Origin: Desulfatitalea tepidiphila
GTDB taxonomy: Bacteria > Desulfobacterota > Desulfobacteria > Desulfobacterales > Desulfosarcinaceae
DNA: 64,000 nucleotides
Reading direction: 5' to 3'
NCBI RefSeq assembly: GCF_001293685.1
Contig: NZ_BCAG01000001.1
Location: forward strand, 992,001 to 1,056,000
Positions within the stretch are counted from its first letter, which is position 1. Each line of letters starts with the position of its first letter. The position numbers and the translations under genes were made by a program. This document shows, in pieces, positions 17,563 to 28,600 of the stretch. The notes under the pieces were generated by a model. That model saw only the letters and a list, made by a program, of their open reading frames with translations. It searched no databases and had not been told where the DNA came from.

Positions 17563-20475
17563 CTATTCTTCGGTCCATAAAATATCGGCCTCATCAAGAG
17601 GCTCGTCCACAGCATTACGCAGCCAAGATGGATCGAAACCGTCAGCAGATGAACCCTCGATGCGGATTCGCACCTTGGCGCCGTCGGACTTGTCGGCGAG
17701 GTTCGCAATAGCCGGGAACGCTTTGAAGACCTGTTCCCTGGTGGCTTCGAATGTCATGGCGATCGTTTTCCTTCGACCGGCAGACTCCGCACCTGTAGTT
17801 AATGGTCCCGTAGTGCTTCCAATACCGGTGCTGGTTGGGTCTTCATCCACACTTGGTGTGGGAAGAACTGTGCCTGTATCGACCGGAAACGCTCCGAAGG
17901 GTTGTGCTGCCGGGACCTCTGGGACTGCCTCCGGCATCATGATGAAGCCAGAATCGAAATCGATCTCGTCATCAGCAATAGAGCAACCGATGATCACCTT
18001 GTCGCGGTTCACCTTGTATTTTCCGTCAGAACCGAGAACAAGGTTGCCTCCCATTGCGTAGGCGAAGACGTTTTCCAATACCCCGCGAGCGATCCCCTTG
18101 CGCAGGACCAATCCGGACTCCAACCTGGGAGGCACAATATCCCGGAAAAACGACTCGAGGACATCGGATGCCTTGATGCCCATGAGCAGCAGTTCTCCCT
18201 CGACTAAGGATTTGCCAAGCCGCACTCGCTCGACGATTTTCTGCGGGTTTACCTTTCCGTGAATGCGCGGCGTCCCAATACTGGTAAGCAGTTCCATAAT
18301 GCGCTCGTGGACGCCGGTCGCCTGAAGCGGCCGTCCACCTCGTTCCACTTTTTCGATCTCCAATTCGCCACCCTGAACCCGAGGCAACCAGACGGCTGTG
18401 TAAAGCTCCCGGAAGCACGACTCAACGGCAGACTGCTCCGTACGCTTCCGTTCCCGAAGCTGTTCAAGCTGGTCCTTGGTAAGCCGAAGTTGCTGCTTCT
18501 TGCCTTCAACACGGTCGATGGCCAAAAGATACCGGACGGCGCGCCGTAAGGCTTCGATCTGTTTTTTTTGCGGAATGGCGAGTCCCAGCCCGTTCCGGAA
18601 TCGTCGGGGACGATCTCCGTATTTGGTCAGGTACTCCTTGGCCTGGCGTTCCTGCTCCGACTTGCCCTCGGCGGCGAACTCAAGGGGCAGGTAGGCAACG
18701 AGAAAACGGGGGTCCTCGTCGGGGATGTCCTGGCTCTTAGCTGGCCAGACGATGGTCGTGTGATGGCCGGCCAGCTGGGCGTCCAGCATTTCCATGATTT
18801 GACTTCGGACCGGGCCGTGGCCGCGCGCCTGGGAATCCTCACGGGCAACGGTCTGTTCCGCGTCCTCGATCAGCTTGGTGACATTCGGGTCCTTCTTAAA
18901 GCAGTACCGGACCCCGTCATAATGGAGGTACAAGCATGTGTTGCGAAGCTCGGACAAGACGGCGGTGGCCGTGATGTTGTCCAGCTCGGGACCGACGCTT
19001 GCCGCAAGCAGTTCGTTCTCCGTTACGCCAGGTGGCAGCGTCTCCTCGCTGCCCGAGCCCTCGCGTCGCAATCCACCAAACGAGTATAGAAGGATGGACG
19101 TGGCAATGCGCGTGGCGGGTTTCACGCTGGCAAGCGCAGGCGTCTCACGCGCCATCCTTTCATCAATGCGTTTCGCCCGCGCGTTCGGCCCATCGATATC
19201 TGCCGTGATGACAGGGTCGTAGTCGTTCTGGACCCCAAGCTCTTTGAGCATCTTCACCCTGACATTCACGTCCTTCACAGGCACGTCTCCGGGCCCAAGA
19301 AGCGCCTTGGCCCCGCCGTTCTTCTTCAGGGAATGCATGCATGAGGCGAGAAAACGGAGGGCACCCCGTGTCCGCTGAAAGGCATCCACAGCCGTCCAGC
19401 GTTCCCTCATGATATCGATGAGCGCTGGATGGAATGGATACGCCCCCCGCATCCGATTCCTCAACAGCTGGCCTTCCTCATCAGCCTGCCGACGCTCCGA
19501 CGGCGTTTCGGCATAGGCACGTTGCATGCCGGTTATAACGTCCTGATATGCCATGGATACCTCGGTGGCAGAGGAAGCGTCGGGAGCTTCGCCAAGAAGA
19601 CGCCGCTGAAGAATTGGCAGGACCTCGTCCCCCGAGACTGGTTCTCTGAGCTGGTCCACCCTTGAAGCGAGCTTGTCGATCTCGGCAAGCAACCCGACAT
19701 TGCCCAGGGCCTCCCTGGCACTCCAGGTAAGGGAATAGACGAGCGCCGCCTTCTCACTGCCGGCCACCTCGACGGTCAGGTTCTGAAAGAAATCTTTTGC
19801 CTGGCGCTGCAGGGTGGAATCCAGGACACTGACCGCAGCGGACCGCTCCATGTATTTGAGTACCTCATCAAGGAGGATCAGAACCGGACGACCTTTTGAC
19901 CCCTTGGTAAGCAGATCACGAATTACATCCCCTCCTGGGGCCACGCGGTCCTTGTCGTGATTGGCAACGATGGGATAGGCATTTTCAGGATCGATTTGCC
20001 AGGCAATCCAACCCCACATGGTTTGAATGGTCCGTCCGTCATCCAGCGTCTTGCCATTACGGGCGTCGAATTTCTCGCCGTCGAAAACGGCCACGGCCAC
20101 ATTGCCGGGTCGGGTGAATTCCTTAGCCTCCGGCATTCCGTCCAGCGCTTCTCGGTTTCGTGCGGCATGGAAAAGCGACGCCAACGTGTGAGACTTTCCT
20201 CCGCCGAAGGGTACCCGTAGCTTCAGAACCCGATTGTATCCAGATTTGCCGGAAAGGGACGCCAGCACTTCTTCAAGGAGCTTTCGCAGATCCGAGGTCA
20301 GGTAGGTTGCCTGAAAAAAGGCCCCGGGATCGCGGTTGACCACGGGCACGTTGGGATCACCGGCAGCAATGGCTCCGAGATCAATGGCGAACACTGCCTC
20401 GGTCAGCGCACCTGCTTCTACGTCTGGATGAAGTTTGACCAAGTCGGTCCAAGGACGAAGTGCGTGTGTGTTCAC
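17563..20475 (-). CDS. DUF499 domain P-loop ATPase
   Basis: This large ATPase of 970 aa belongs to the DUF499 family (about 1000 aa), which recurs beside DUF1156 methylases in defence islands. The N terminus carries Walker A in VPFGGGKSHTLASL (GGGKSHT 91-97) and Walker B in PVLILLDEVLKYM (near residue 200). A basic, helical middle and an Ala/Thr/Pro linker near residue 880 lead to a small C-terminal domain (FEATREQVFKAFPAIANLAD). It overlaps the DUF1156 gene by 4 bp and is the last of five coupled genes. An energy-dependent DNA-processing or signalling role is inferred. Confidence 0.85.
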   Translation of the reverse strand: MNTHALRPWTDLVKLHPDVEAGALTEAVFAIDLGAIAAGDPNVPVVNRDPGAFFQATYLTSDLRKLLEEVLASLSGKSGYNRVLKLRVPFGGGKSHTLASLFHAARNREALDGMPEAKEFTRPGNVAVAVFDGEKFDARNGKTLDDGRTIQTMWGWIAWQIDPENAYPIVANHDKDRVAPGGDVIRDLLTKGSKGRPVLILLDEVLKYMERSAAVSVLDSTLQRQAKDFFQNLTVEVAGSEKAALVYSLTWSAREALGNVGLLAEIDKLASRVDQLREPVSGDEVLPILQRRLLGEAPDASSATEVSMAYQDVITGMQRAYAETPSERRQADEEGQLLRNRMRGAYPFHPALIDIMRERWTAVDAFQRTRGALRFLASCMHSLKKNGGAKALLGPGDVPVKDVNVRVKMLKELGVQNDYDPVITADIDGPNARAKRIDERMARETPALASVKPATRIATSILLYSFGGLRREGSGSEETLPPGVTENELLAASVGPELDNITATAVLSELRNTCLYLHYDGVRYCFKKDPNVTKLIEDAEQTVAREDSQARGHGPVRSQIMEMLDAQLAGHHTTIVWPAKSQDIPDEDPRFLVAYLPLEFAAEGKSEQERQAKEYLTKYGDRPRRFRNGLGLAIPQKKQIEALRRAVRYLLAIDRVEGKKQQLRLTKDQLEQLRERKRTEQSAVESCFRELYTAVWLPRVQGGELEIEKVERGGRPLQATGVHERIMELLTSIGTPRIHGKVNPQKIVERVRLGKSLVEGELLLMGIKASDVLESFFRDIVPPRLESGLVLRKGIARGVLENVFAYAMGGNLVLGSDGKYKVNRDKVIIGCSIADDEIDFDSGFIMMPEAVPEVPAAQPFGAFPVDTGTVLPTPSVDEDPTSTGIGSTTGPLTTGAESAGRRKTIAMTFEATREQVFKAFPAIANLADKSDGAKVRIRIEGSSADGFDPSWLRNAVDEPLDEADILWTEE

Positions 20476-23400
20476 TTTTTGGCCTCCGAAAATGGCATTC
20501 TCAGTTGTTTAGATTTCGGATCTACATTAGAAAGGCCGGCCTCAACCAATTGCCGCCAGTTGGCAACGAGTTTCTTTAGCGCAGCCACTTCCGCCGGGGT
20601 AGTCGCCAGTGTGTGTTCCGGTCCGTCGTCCTTCCTGCCGGCCAACGCCGTTCCAGCCAGGGTTTGGGCTACCAGACGCAATCGCTCCCTGTCCGGCCTC
20701 GCCTCGCCGAGGAAATCATTCAGCTTGCGGGGCTCGTTTTCCAGCAGCCAGAGGATGCGGTGCAGGGTGTCGATCAGAGTGGCGGACTTACCGTCATCCT
20801 TTGGCATCCCCAGCTTTTCGTCATCACCACGTTCGGTGAAATCGCGCAACCGGTATTTACCTTTCTTCTTTTCGACCAGCACGCGGCTACCTGATGCGAG
20901 ACCGTTCGGGCCGTCCAGCTCAACGTTCTGGCCATAGGTAAAGACAATAGCCTCGCCCGCGTCTATCTCGGCTGCTTTATATGTGTACCGCCAGAGCACG
21001 TAAAACCGGCTTGGCCCGTCCACTCCGGCTACCCCGCTTCCGGGGACCCCGAAGATCTTCTCGAGAAGTGTCTCCAGCACGACTCCTTCCACCTCGGCCA
21101 GAAACTTCTCGGCCGGGACCTCCTCGCCGTTTGCGTACTCCACCTTTGAAAACCGGGTGAAGGCGCGAAGACCTGCACCCACGGCAGCAATGACCAGATC
21201 CGCTCCTGTGATGCCCATTTTCCAGAGTGAATCCACGCGCTCACGGACGATTTTGTCAAGTTCGGAGCGTATTTCGTCCTCATATGACCCGGTTAATGCA
21301 CCTTCACGTTTGCGGGCAACCAAAAAGATGCTGGACGCAAGCGCCGCTGTTTTTTGCGCATTCTGACGCACTTTTCGTTCCATATCGACCGGCCAAGCCT
21401 CCACAACCAAAAACCCAGCTTTCATCAAGGCATTGATCAGTGTAGACCAACCTGCAGTTGTCTTGTGAGCGTACACGCAAATCAGCGGCATACCAGGACG
21501 AAGGACACGGTTGCATTCGATAAATGCTTCCTCCATCATCTTTTCGTATGCTCGGTCGGCGGTGTCTTTCGATCCTTGGTGCCGGTACTTCGCCGCAATG
21601 GCTTCGTTCTTTTTCGGCGTCAGTTCAGAAGCGAAATGTTCCGAGTGGATGTGTCCAAGGGATCGTTTGTGCCATACAAAGAAATGGTCCGCCAAGTTGG
21701 AGTAGGACCGGCTGTCGTAATAGGGCGGGTCAGTGATAATTGCGTCAAAAGTGTTCTGTTGCCAAGGCGATTTCAGAGCTGAGCCACGTGCAATGATACC
21801 GGGGTAACCAGCCACGGTGAATTCCTCGAGTGCCGCAGCAACATAATCAATAGCGCTTGGCCAACTTCCAGAGGTGTCGACAATGGGATTGGCTTCGGCG
21901 AAATCCATAATCATAGGCAGGCCAGGGCTGTCGAATGTGTGAGCTACGAATTCAGGCTGCCAAGTACAGAAAGAAGTACAATAGTCTGCCAGCCGACCGA
22001 GCGCCATGCTGAGGCAGGTTGCCATAGCCTTAGCAACATCAGGGTCCCCCATCGCTTTGACCAATTCGTCATAGGCTTTTCGGATTTGCCCGGCGAAACA
22101 AGTCATCGCAAGAAGCTGACGTGGTGTAAGGATGTCGCGCCAGTGAGTGAAGCCGTAATGCTGAACATCGAAAGATCGGGGATTCGGTTCAAGAGGTTCG
22201 TTGGGTATGGTCACCCCGTATGCCGCAGCAGCTTCTTCTGCACGCTTATCGAGGCTGCTTTCATCCAAGGCTTGATTGGGAGCGTCTGACGTTGGGAGAT
22301 ATTTCTTTCCGGCAGATCTTGTGCTGGTAGCGACGACGGCCATGAGACGGTGCCCATACCGCTTTGCACAACCTTCGGCCTTCACATAGTCGCTGTCAGC
22401 AACAGTCCCACAAAGCGAACAGGTTGCGTCACCTCTCTTTGAACCTGCTGAAGGGTTGAATCCCAACCCGGCCTCAGACCTTGCTTCAACAACCTCGAAA
22501 CGACTGTCCTTGTTTTTGGGATCAACGCAGATTTTCACGGCTACGTACTTGGGGTCACTTCTTTTTCCGCCACTTTTCTTGCACAGCCAAGTCTGCCTTA
22601 CCAGCGGAACAGCAGCCCCGCACAAAGGGTTTTTGCAGCGAACAGTCCGCGTCCAGATATAGGCAACTGGCACAAGGTAGCCCGGCGGGACTGTTTCCTT
22701 TTGAGATGACTGCCACATTTCGGGCTGTATAGCAGGTTTGTTCACTTTGTAGTAGGGATCGGGTATGAGCGGGTAAAGGTCGCCGATTTGGACCTTGACC
22801 TTCTTGAGTACCCACTCACCCCAGTAACGGACCTCATTGGCCAATCCGCCCCAGGTAGTTTCACCCTTCGTGTTTTTTGGGCCAGTCATGCCATGGGTAT
22901 TCGGGTCGGGTTTTCCGTATTTCTGTGGATAGACCAGGGTACAAAGCTCAATGATGTGCGCCACCGGGTTGAGATCGAGAGCGTAGGCCTCGCAGCCGAG
23001 ACGCAGGGCTTCCAAGGGGATGGCGCCGCCGCCTGCGAACATGTCCAGCACCTTGGGACGTGGGGCCCGGCCTTCTTCGATATCCTCGACTGTGACTTTC
23101 TTGCCGGTCTCTTTGGTCAACCGCTCGGCGTGGGCTTCGAGAATGTGTTTCTGGGCTTCCCTTATTGCACGTTCTATGTCTGCTTTTTGCTGCTTTTTAG
23201 AGTCTGACGGATAGCGGCATAGGCGTTGAATAAACTTGGACGCACTGGCCCGGCCAAGGCTCTGCTTCTTGTTGTCTGGCCCGTTTTCCGGAACGAACTT
23301 CAATGCCGGCACCAACGCGCCATATACTGCAGCCCGGCAAGCCACCAACGGTCGTCTTGCCCACCAAAGGTGGAGAGTCGAGATGTGCCCCTTGCGAATG

Positions 23401-23477
23401 GATTTCTCCCTCGACGCTTCGGCGCTGATGGCCTTTATCGGCAGGAAGTCTTCAATCAATCTACGGTCGTTGGTCAT
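20472..23477 (-). CDS. DUF1156 family DNA methyltransferase
   Basis: This putative S-adenosylmethionine-dependent DNA methylase has 1001 aa. The N-terminal DUF1156 region contains EDFLPIKAISAEASREKS and HLWWARRPL (residues 10-43). The cofactor motif is DMFAGGGAIPLEAL (FAGGGA 147-152) and the catalytic motif TDPPYYDSRSYSNL near residue 582, an amino-methylase type (adenine-N6 or cytosine-N4). Two cysteine pairs (CKNPLC and CSLCGT) suggest zinc ribbons between the motifs. In the operon it probably marks self DNA. The start overlaps the ParA gene stop by 4 bp. Confidence 0.88.
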   Translation of the reverse strand: MTNDRRLIEDFLPIKAISAEASREKSIRKGHISTLHLWWARRPLVACRAAVYGALVPALKFVPENGPDNKKQSLGRASASKFIQRLCRYPSDSKKQQKADIERAIREAQKHILEAHAERLTKETGKKVTVEDIEEGRAPRPKVLDMFAGGGAIPLEALRLGCEAYALDLNPVAHIIELCTLVYPQKYGKPDPNTHGMTGPKNTKGETTWGGLANEVRYWGEWVLKKVKVQIGDLYPLIPDPYYKVNKPAIQPEMWQSSQKETVPPGYLVPVAYIWTRTVRCKNPLCGAAVPLVRQTWLCKKSGGKRSDPKYVAVKICVDPKNKDSRFEVVEARSEAGLGFNPSAGSKRGDATCSLCGTVADSDYVKAEGCAKRYGHRLMAVVATSTRSAGKKYLPTSDAPNQALDESSLDKRAEEAAAAYGVTIPNEPLEPNPRSFDVQHYGFTHWRDILTPRQLLAMTCFAGQIRKAYDELVKAMGDPDVAKAMATCLSMALGRLADYCTSFCTWQPEFVAHTFDSPGLPMIMDFAEANPIVDTSGSWPSAIDYVAAALEEFTVAGYPGIIARGSALKSPWQQNTFDAIITDPPYYDSRSYSNLADHFFVWHKRSLGHIHSEHFASELTPKKNEAIAAKYRHQGSKDTADRAYEKMMEEAFIECNRVLRPGMPLICVYAHKTTAGWSTLINALMKAGFLVVEAWPVDMERKVRQNAQKTAALASSIFLVARKREGALTGSYEDEIRSELDKIVRERVDSLWKMGITGADLVIAAVGAGLRAFTRFSKVEYANGEEVPAEKFLAEVEGVVLETLLEKIFGVPGSGVAGVDGPSRFYVLWRYTYKAAEIDAGEAIVFTYGQNVELDGPNGLASGSRVLVEKKKGKYRLRDFTERGDDEKLGMPKDDGKSATLIDTLHRILWLLENEPRKLNDFLGEARPDRERLRLVAQTLAGTALAGRKDDGPEHTLATTPAEVAALKKLVANWRQLVEAGLSNVDPKSKQLRMPFSEAKK

Positions 23478-24487
23478 GCATTTCTCCGGCGGATGCTCAT
23501 TTTTTTCATCCGTTCCATCAGTTTTTCAGCAAGAGCTTTGAAATCGCCGTATGCCTCATGAGCTGCCTGGGCGTGGCTACCGATTGCACCGTCGGCAGAG
23601 GTAAGATGAAAGATCGGTTTACGTGCCTCTTGCCCCATGGGTATCAAACTTCGATAATGTTTCAATGTGGCCAGACATTCTTCATCCTGTGACGGTTTCG
23701 TGGCGGAAGTAGATTGTTGAAGCACGGCTTCGTGATAGACCCTCGGCATCCGATTGACCCATTTATCATAGGCTTTGACCGGACGGCTGAGTCGAACGCT
23801 GTGTTGCTGAACGATGTAGCCCAATGGTTTCATTCGTCCTTCAGGAATTTCAAATTGGGGTGATTGCCAATTATCTACGCGCTTTTTCCAACCCTCTCGC
23901 CATGAGCGAAGTGTCGGGCCTAAATTCTTCAAACCCTGAAGAGAAAAAAGGTCAGCGCCCAATGGAATGGCAACAAAATCGGAACCAATAAGAGCCGAAC
24001 GATTGATTGCACCAAGATTGGGGCCGACATCCACAAGGACAATATCGGCACTCACTTGTTGGGCCGCCATTTGTGCAACTTGCCAAAACGCTGTCAGAAT
24101 GCGAAAGTAGCGATACAAATTGGGGTCGCCCATACTCTTCGGCCAAGATTCGGATAACAGATCTTCAAATGATGCCAAAGCCACATCTCCGGGGATCAAA
24201 TACAGCCCTTGCGTTATTTTTTCTATACTTGGCTTGATGATATCCCCTACCTGGGTAAGTGGTTTGATGGCCTGATAAATCGTTGAGGGCTTTTTTCCTT
24301 CCTCCTCCCATATGCTTTCGAGTTCATCTTCATCGAGAAACGCTGCGGTCAGATTGGCTTGGGCATCAAGATCAACGGCAACAACCGTATGGCCAAGCTC
24401 GGAAAACATCCAGCCCAGATGATAGACGAGCGAGGTTTTGCCAACTCCGCCCTTGTTGTTGAAAAACGTGAGGACTGGAACACTCAT
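23474..24487 (-). CDS. ParA-family ATPase within defence-type operon
   Basis: This protein of 337 aa is of the ParA/MinD (SIMIBI) class. It has the deviant Walker A KGGVGKTSL (12-20), switch I-like VDLDAQANLT and a Walker B-like strand ending in VLVDVGPNLGAINRSAL. ParA proteins dimerise on ATP and bind DNA or membranes to position cargo. No ParB or centromere repeats flank it. It is locked between the AlbA_2 and DUF1156 genes by 4-bp overlaps, so it belongs to this operon and is not a plasmid partition gene. The C-terminal third is longer than in a minimal ParA. Confidence 0.88.
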   Translation of the reverse strand: MSVPVLTFFNNKGGVGKTSLVYHLGWMFSELGHTVVAVDLDAQANLTAAFLDEDELESIWEEEGKKPSTIYQAIKPLTQVGDIIKPSIEKITQGLYLIPGDVALASFEDLLSESWPKSMGDPNLYRYFRILTAFWQVAQMAAQQVSADIVLVDVGPNLGAINRSALIGSDFVAIPLGADLFSLQGLKNLGPTLRSWREGWKKRVDNWQSPQFEIPEGRMKPLGYIVQQHSVRLSRPVKAYDKWVNRMPRVYHEAVLQQSTSATKPSQDEECLATLKHYRSLIPMGQEARKPIFHLTSADGAIGSHAQAAHEAYGDFKALAEKLMERMKKMSIRRRNA

Positions 24488-25695
24488 GGTCGCCTCCTGA
24501 CCGTGGCCAGCACGGTCATCGGTTCGATTTGGAATTCAAGATCCGGGTTGCCGTTCTTTTTCAATTCTGCTCTGGCTGTCTGAATGCCAATGCCGAACCG
24601 CTGTACAAATCCCAAAACTTTCATAGCATCGGCCAGGTTTGGATTGCGGTAATCCGTGATGCCTGGCCGACCAAAATTTTCTCGGTTTACAATGCCGAAG
24701 GGACCGCCGGGATTGCTGATCTCGATACGGTCGTCAAACCATGTGGCACGCACCGGTGTATTGGTATTTTCATACACCCGGTGCATGACGGCATTGCGGA
24801 TCAATTGCTGTAATGCTGCCCGAGGATAGGGCATCATCCTGGATTCTCGATCCTCTGAAGTGATATCGACATGTATGCGGTTATGGGAATCCATCTTTTC
24901 GTCGATTCTTCGCAGTACTTGTGCCAAATCGCCGTCGATGAGGGCTTCATCTTGAATGGGATCGCTCAAATCCGTACCTTCAATTCGCAGGAACTGAATA
25001 TATGCACCGGGTATCCAGTCTCTTGGAGTTACTCCGATTGTCAAGATTCCCAATATTGTTGGCGCCGGATCGCCAACCGAAGCTATCATGCGACATGAAG
25101 CCAGCTTCTGCTCATAGGATCGTTCGTTGGATGCAATGACGTCAGCAGCAAAGGCGTTCGGCAGGTAAGTCTGTTCAAACAAAAGACGGCTGAGCGCGGA
25201 CAAATCGCAGGTCGGTAAGGGTTGGACATCGAATGGGAGATCTCTATAACGACGTTTCTCGTTTAGAATCCGTTCTTCTTGCGGGGTTGCGATTGCGCCG
25301 CGGGGACCGGTCCTGACCCATATCCTTCCTTTATAACGGACCGGAGGCGTATCGGATGGTTGCACCTTGACCACCGCCATCTCAACACCCTTTAGGATGC
25401 GCTTTTCCACAATAATGGAAGGCAGTGGAAGGATATTGCCATCGGTCTTCATATCGGAGAGCGCAAGGAGCAGTTCGTCGGTTATTGGCAATGCCGATGG
25501 GGTTCCATCATCTTTAGCCCCTACAAATAAAATCCCGGCTTTTTGATGATCGGGCAAATCGTTAGCGAAAGCGCACACCGCCTGCCGCCCTTTGTCTGGG
25601 GCGTCTCCTTTCCATGACTCCTTTCGCTCGGCAAGATCGGATTCTATATCGTCAAGAAAGGTTTCAAGCTCTTTATCGGAATAGCTCATATTCAT
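24484..25695 (-). CDS. AlbA_2 (Schlafen-type) plus HATPase protein, RecG-like
   Basis: This protein of 403 aa opens with an AlbA_2/Schlafen-type nucleic-acid-binding domain: the residues ESWKGD near 22-27, FANDLPDHQKAGILFVGAKD, and VRYKGRIWVRTGPRGAIAT. The C-terminal half is a GHKL-type ATP-binding domain (HATPase_c_4) with LIRNAVMHRVYENTNTP, IEISNPGGPFGIV and the closing YRNPNLADAMKVLGFVQRFGI. Such proteins are often misnamed RecG-related helicases or transcriptional regulators. It is joined to both neighbours by 4-bp overlaps. A sensor role for nucleic acid or nucleotide is inferred. Confidence 0.85.
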   Translation of the reverse strand: MNMSYSDKELETFLDDIESDLAERKESWKGDAPDKGRQAVCAFANDLPDHQKAGILFVGAKDDGTPSALPITDELLLALSDMKTDGNILPLPSIIVEKRILKGVEMAVVKVQPSDTPPVRYKGRIWVRTGPRGAIATPQEERILNEKRRYRDLPFDVQPLPTCDLSALSRLLFEQTYLPNAFAADVIASNERSYEQKLASCRMIASVGDPAPTILGILTIGVTPRDWIPGAYIQFLRIEGTDLSDPIQDEALIDGDLAQVLRRIDEKMDSHNRIHVDITSEDRESRMMPYPRAALQQLIRNAVMHRVYENTNTPVRATWFDDRIEISNPGGPFGIVNRENFGRPGITDYRNPNLADAMKVLGFVQRFGIGIQTARAELKKNGNPDLEFQIEPMTVLATVRRRP

Positions 25696-28600
25696 TCCTC
25701 ATTACCTGATAGATCAATTGCCTCTGCAGAAATTTCATAGAACCTTGCCGCCACGATCTCTTTTTTGGCGTGGTCGAGCTTGGCAGCAGGATTATGGATA
25801 CGCACAAGCTCAGTGGAATCGCCCAATGGGTTCCAAACCACATACAACCAGTAAGTCCCGGCCAACTGTTGGGCCTTATACCACTCGTTGGTGGTTAGTC
25901 TAACTGGTTGCCCTCGTAGACGTCCCTTGACCTCGATTCTCTTGACGAACACTTCACCGGTGGCTTCGTCAGCGATTCTGTGCGCGCGAATGTCGAAACC
26001 CAACTTCAGATGGCCAACGCGTTCGATGCACTCCTTGGAAAAGCCCTCGGCGATCAAAGCCTCAATCACCTTGTTCTCTGCGGCGATCTCGCTCTGCCGG
26101 CGAACATTTGGATCAAGTTCATCGGCCAGGTCGGCAAGCTGGGCCTGGATATCGGCATCAGGGGGGATGACAAAGGCTGTTCCAACATGTTTGACCGGCC
26201 CGGTCCTGGCAATCTCAAGTCGTTTTAAGCCGTCGAGACGCTCCTGTCGTGCGCGCTGGAGTTCATCCACATACTTCCTGGCCTCATCCGCAGGCAACTT
26301 GTATTCCGGTTTCGAGAAGACCTCGGCGGCAAGCAGCATGGCCCGCTCTTGAGCCCGGTCGATCCGGGCCTTAAAAGATTTTTCCAGGTATTCCCGGCAT
26401 ACCCGTGCGAAATGCTGCCGCTCACTCTGACAACGGGCGCGGCATTCGAGCTGATAGGTCCGTTTCAGGAAATCGGTAGCCCCCTGCGTGGGTTTAGGAT
26501 CGATTTCCTGCGGTGGATGCGGATGCGCTGCCAAGTTAAGAAGGATGTCGCTCGGTATCACCTCATAATGCCCTTGTTCTTCGCGAACGGCCACAAGCTC
26601 GCCATAAAGCGGCACATCGTTTCCCTTTGAATCCTTGCCACGGATGGATATCTCGAAAAGGTGGATACTATAGGTCGCACTGCATAGGGGATCAACTAAG
26701 AACCCGATGCCTCCGATCAACCCTGTCAACCGCTCATTAAGTTTCTCGTCCACCGCTGCGTAAAGAGGATGCCCCGGTCCCATCAACACTGCGTCCAGAT
26801 GGGCGTCTTGTTCGAGATGGTGCTTGTGGAAGGTGATCTTGCGATAGCTCGATTCCGGTTTGCCGATCCTCTGTACAGAGCGGAGCCTTTCCGAGCGCAG
26901 ATTCGCAAGAACGTGTTCGACGCGCCACAGCCCGTCGGCCCTTGGTTCGACCCGGAGGCCAACCTCCTTCGCTGCGGCAACGAACTGCGCTTCAACATAT
27001 CGAGGCATAAGCCGACGCTCTTCGACCTCAAGGTTGCGGTGTTGAAATGCAGAAAAATCAACGTGGCTGCGCGCAAGCGCAATGCCCGTGGCTTCCTCGT
27101 ATTCCTTGAGCTTGGCCGGATCAATCCGGTCAATCTGGTCGAGGTACTCATCGAGACGTCTGGGATCGTAGGCCGCATCTCGGAGCATGTCCGGGAGGTT
27201 CACGTCGTTCAGAGACAGCACCTCACCGATCACATCGAACACGCGGCCTTCAAGTGCCTCGTTCATCTGATCGAGCTTTTCCAGTAGGCGATGAAGAATC
27301 CGGCCTTCAACGATAGGCTGGCCATCCTCGGATTCCGTAGCCACGAAGTTGAAAGCATAAACATCCCGGTCTTGGCCGATGCGGTGGATACGGCCCAGTC
27401 GTTGTTCCAGCCGAGTCGGGTTCCAGGGCATGTCATAGTTGATCATTAGGTGGCAAAATTGGAGATTGATACCTTCGCCGGCGGCTTCCGTTGCGATACA
27501 CACCTGTGCCCCGGTCCTGAAAACCTCCTGCGCGCGTTTGCGCTCATGAGGGTTCATGCCGCCGTGGATTTCGCATGTACTAAACCCCCATCTTTCAAGG
27601 TAATCGCGGACGTATCCCAGGGTATCCCGATGCTCGGTAAAAATAAGGAGCTTTCCCCGGCCGTCCTTCAGTTCAAGAAACTGCGCCTCGCCGAGGCACT
27701 GTCTTAATGCGGCCAGCTTGGAATCGTTTGCGTTTTCGCGAACCCGTCGGGCTTGCTCCACCAGTTCCTTTAGGGAGGAGATTTCGGAGCGTAACTGCTC
27801 GAGTTCCAGCGCAGCCGTATATTCATCTACCAACTGATCGCGGACCGTATCGTCGAGATCGTCTTCTTCCTGCTCGGCATCAGGCAGGCGGCCCTGCAGA
27901 ACGGCAAGCCGCTTGGCGCGCTGGGCCGGAGTAAGCCCCTCGAGCTCCTCCAGTAGATCTTCCTGTTTTTTTTGCCGCCGCTTGATCGATTCGTGAATGG
28001 CGCAGGTAGAGCTTACCAATCGGCGCTGCAGGACGGTTCGGGTCAATGCCGCGGACGAACGCCGCTGGCCTGTCTGTTGCGGGATGAATTCGTTGATGTA
28101 AGCAGTGACACTCTTGTAAAGGGCGTACTCGTCACTGTTCAGACAGAATGTGACTGTGTTGGTGTGACGGTCAGGGAAGAGCCGTTTCCCATTGGCGTCC
28201 TTGAGGTCTTCTTTAAGCCGCCGGAGAGACCATGGGGAATCTTTTCCGAGACGGAAAACGTCTTTGCGGATTGCGGCGGCCTGTTTACCGAGACGGTGCG
28301 GTTCCGGGAACAGGTCAGGATCAATAAGCCGGAGGAAATGAGCGAACTTATCTTCATCCCCGTGATGAGGGGTGGCGGTCAGCAAGAGGACATGATCGGC
28401 CTGGGAGGTGAGACGCGATGCCAGGTCGTAGCGCTTTGTTGTCGTAACCTTGGATTCGCGATTCTGTCCACCTGATGCTGTCCGGGCCGAACACTTGTGG
28501 GCCTCGTCGATGATGACCAAGTCCCATCTCTGTTGCCAGACACGCTCACGAACGTCTTCCTGCTTGGCATAGTCAATGGAAGCGATAATTTGTGAAGATC

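Noticed and set aside
23474-24487. Plasmid partition locus
   Set aside because: There is no ParB gene, no centromere repeats, and the gene is translationally coupled into the defence-type operon.
24484-25695. RecG-type DNA helicase
   Set aside because: The likeness to proteins named RecG-related comes from the AlbA_2/HATPase group. No helicase motifs are present.
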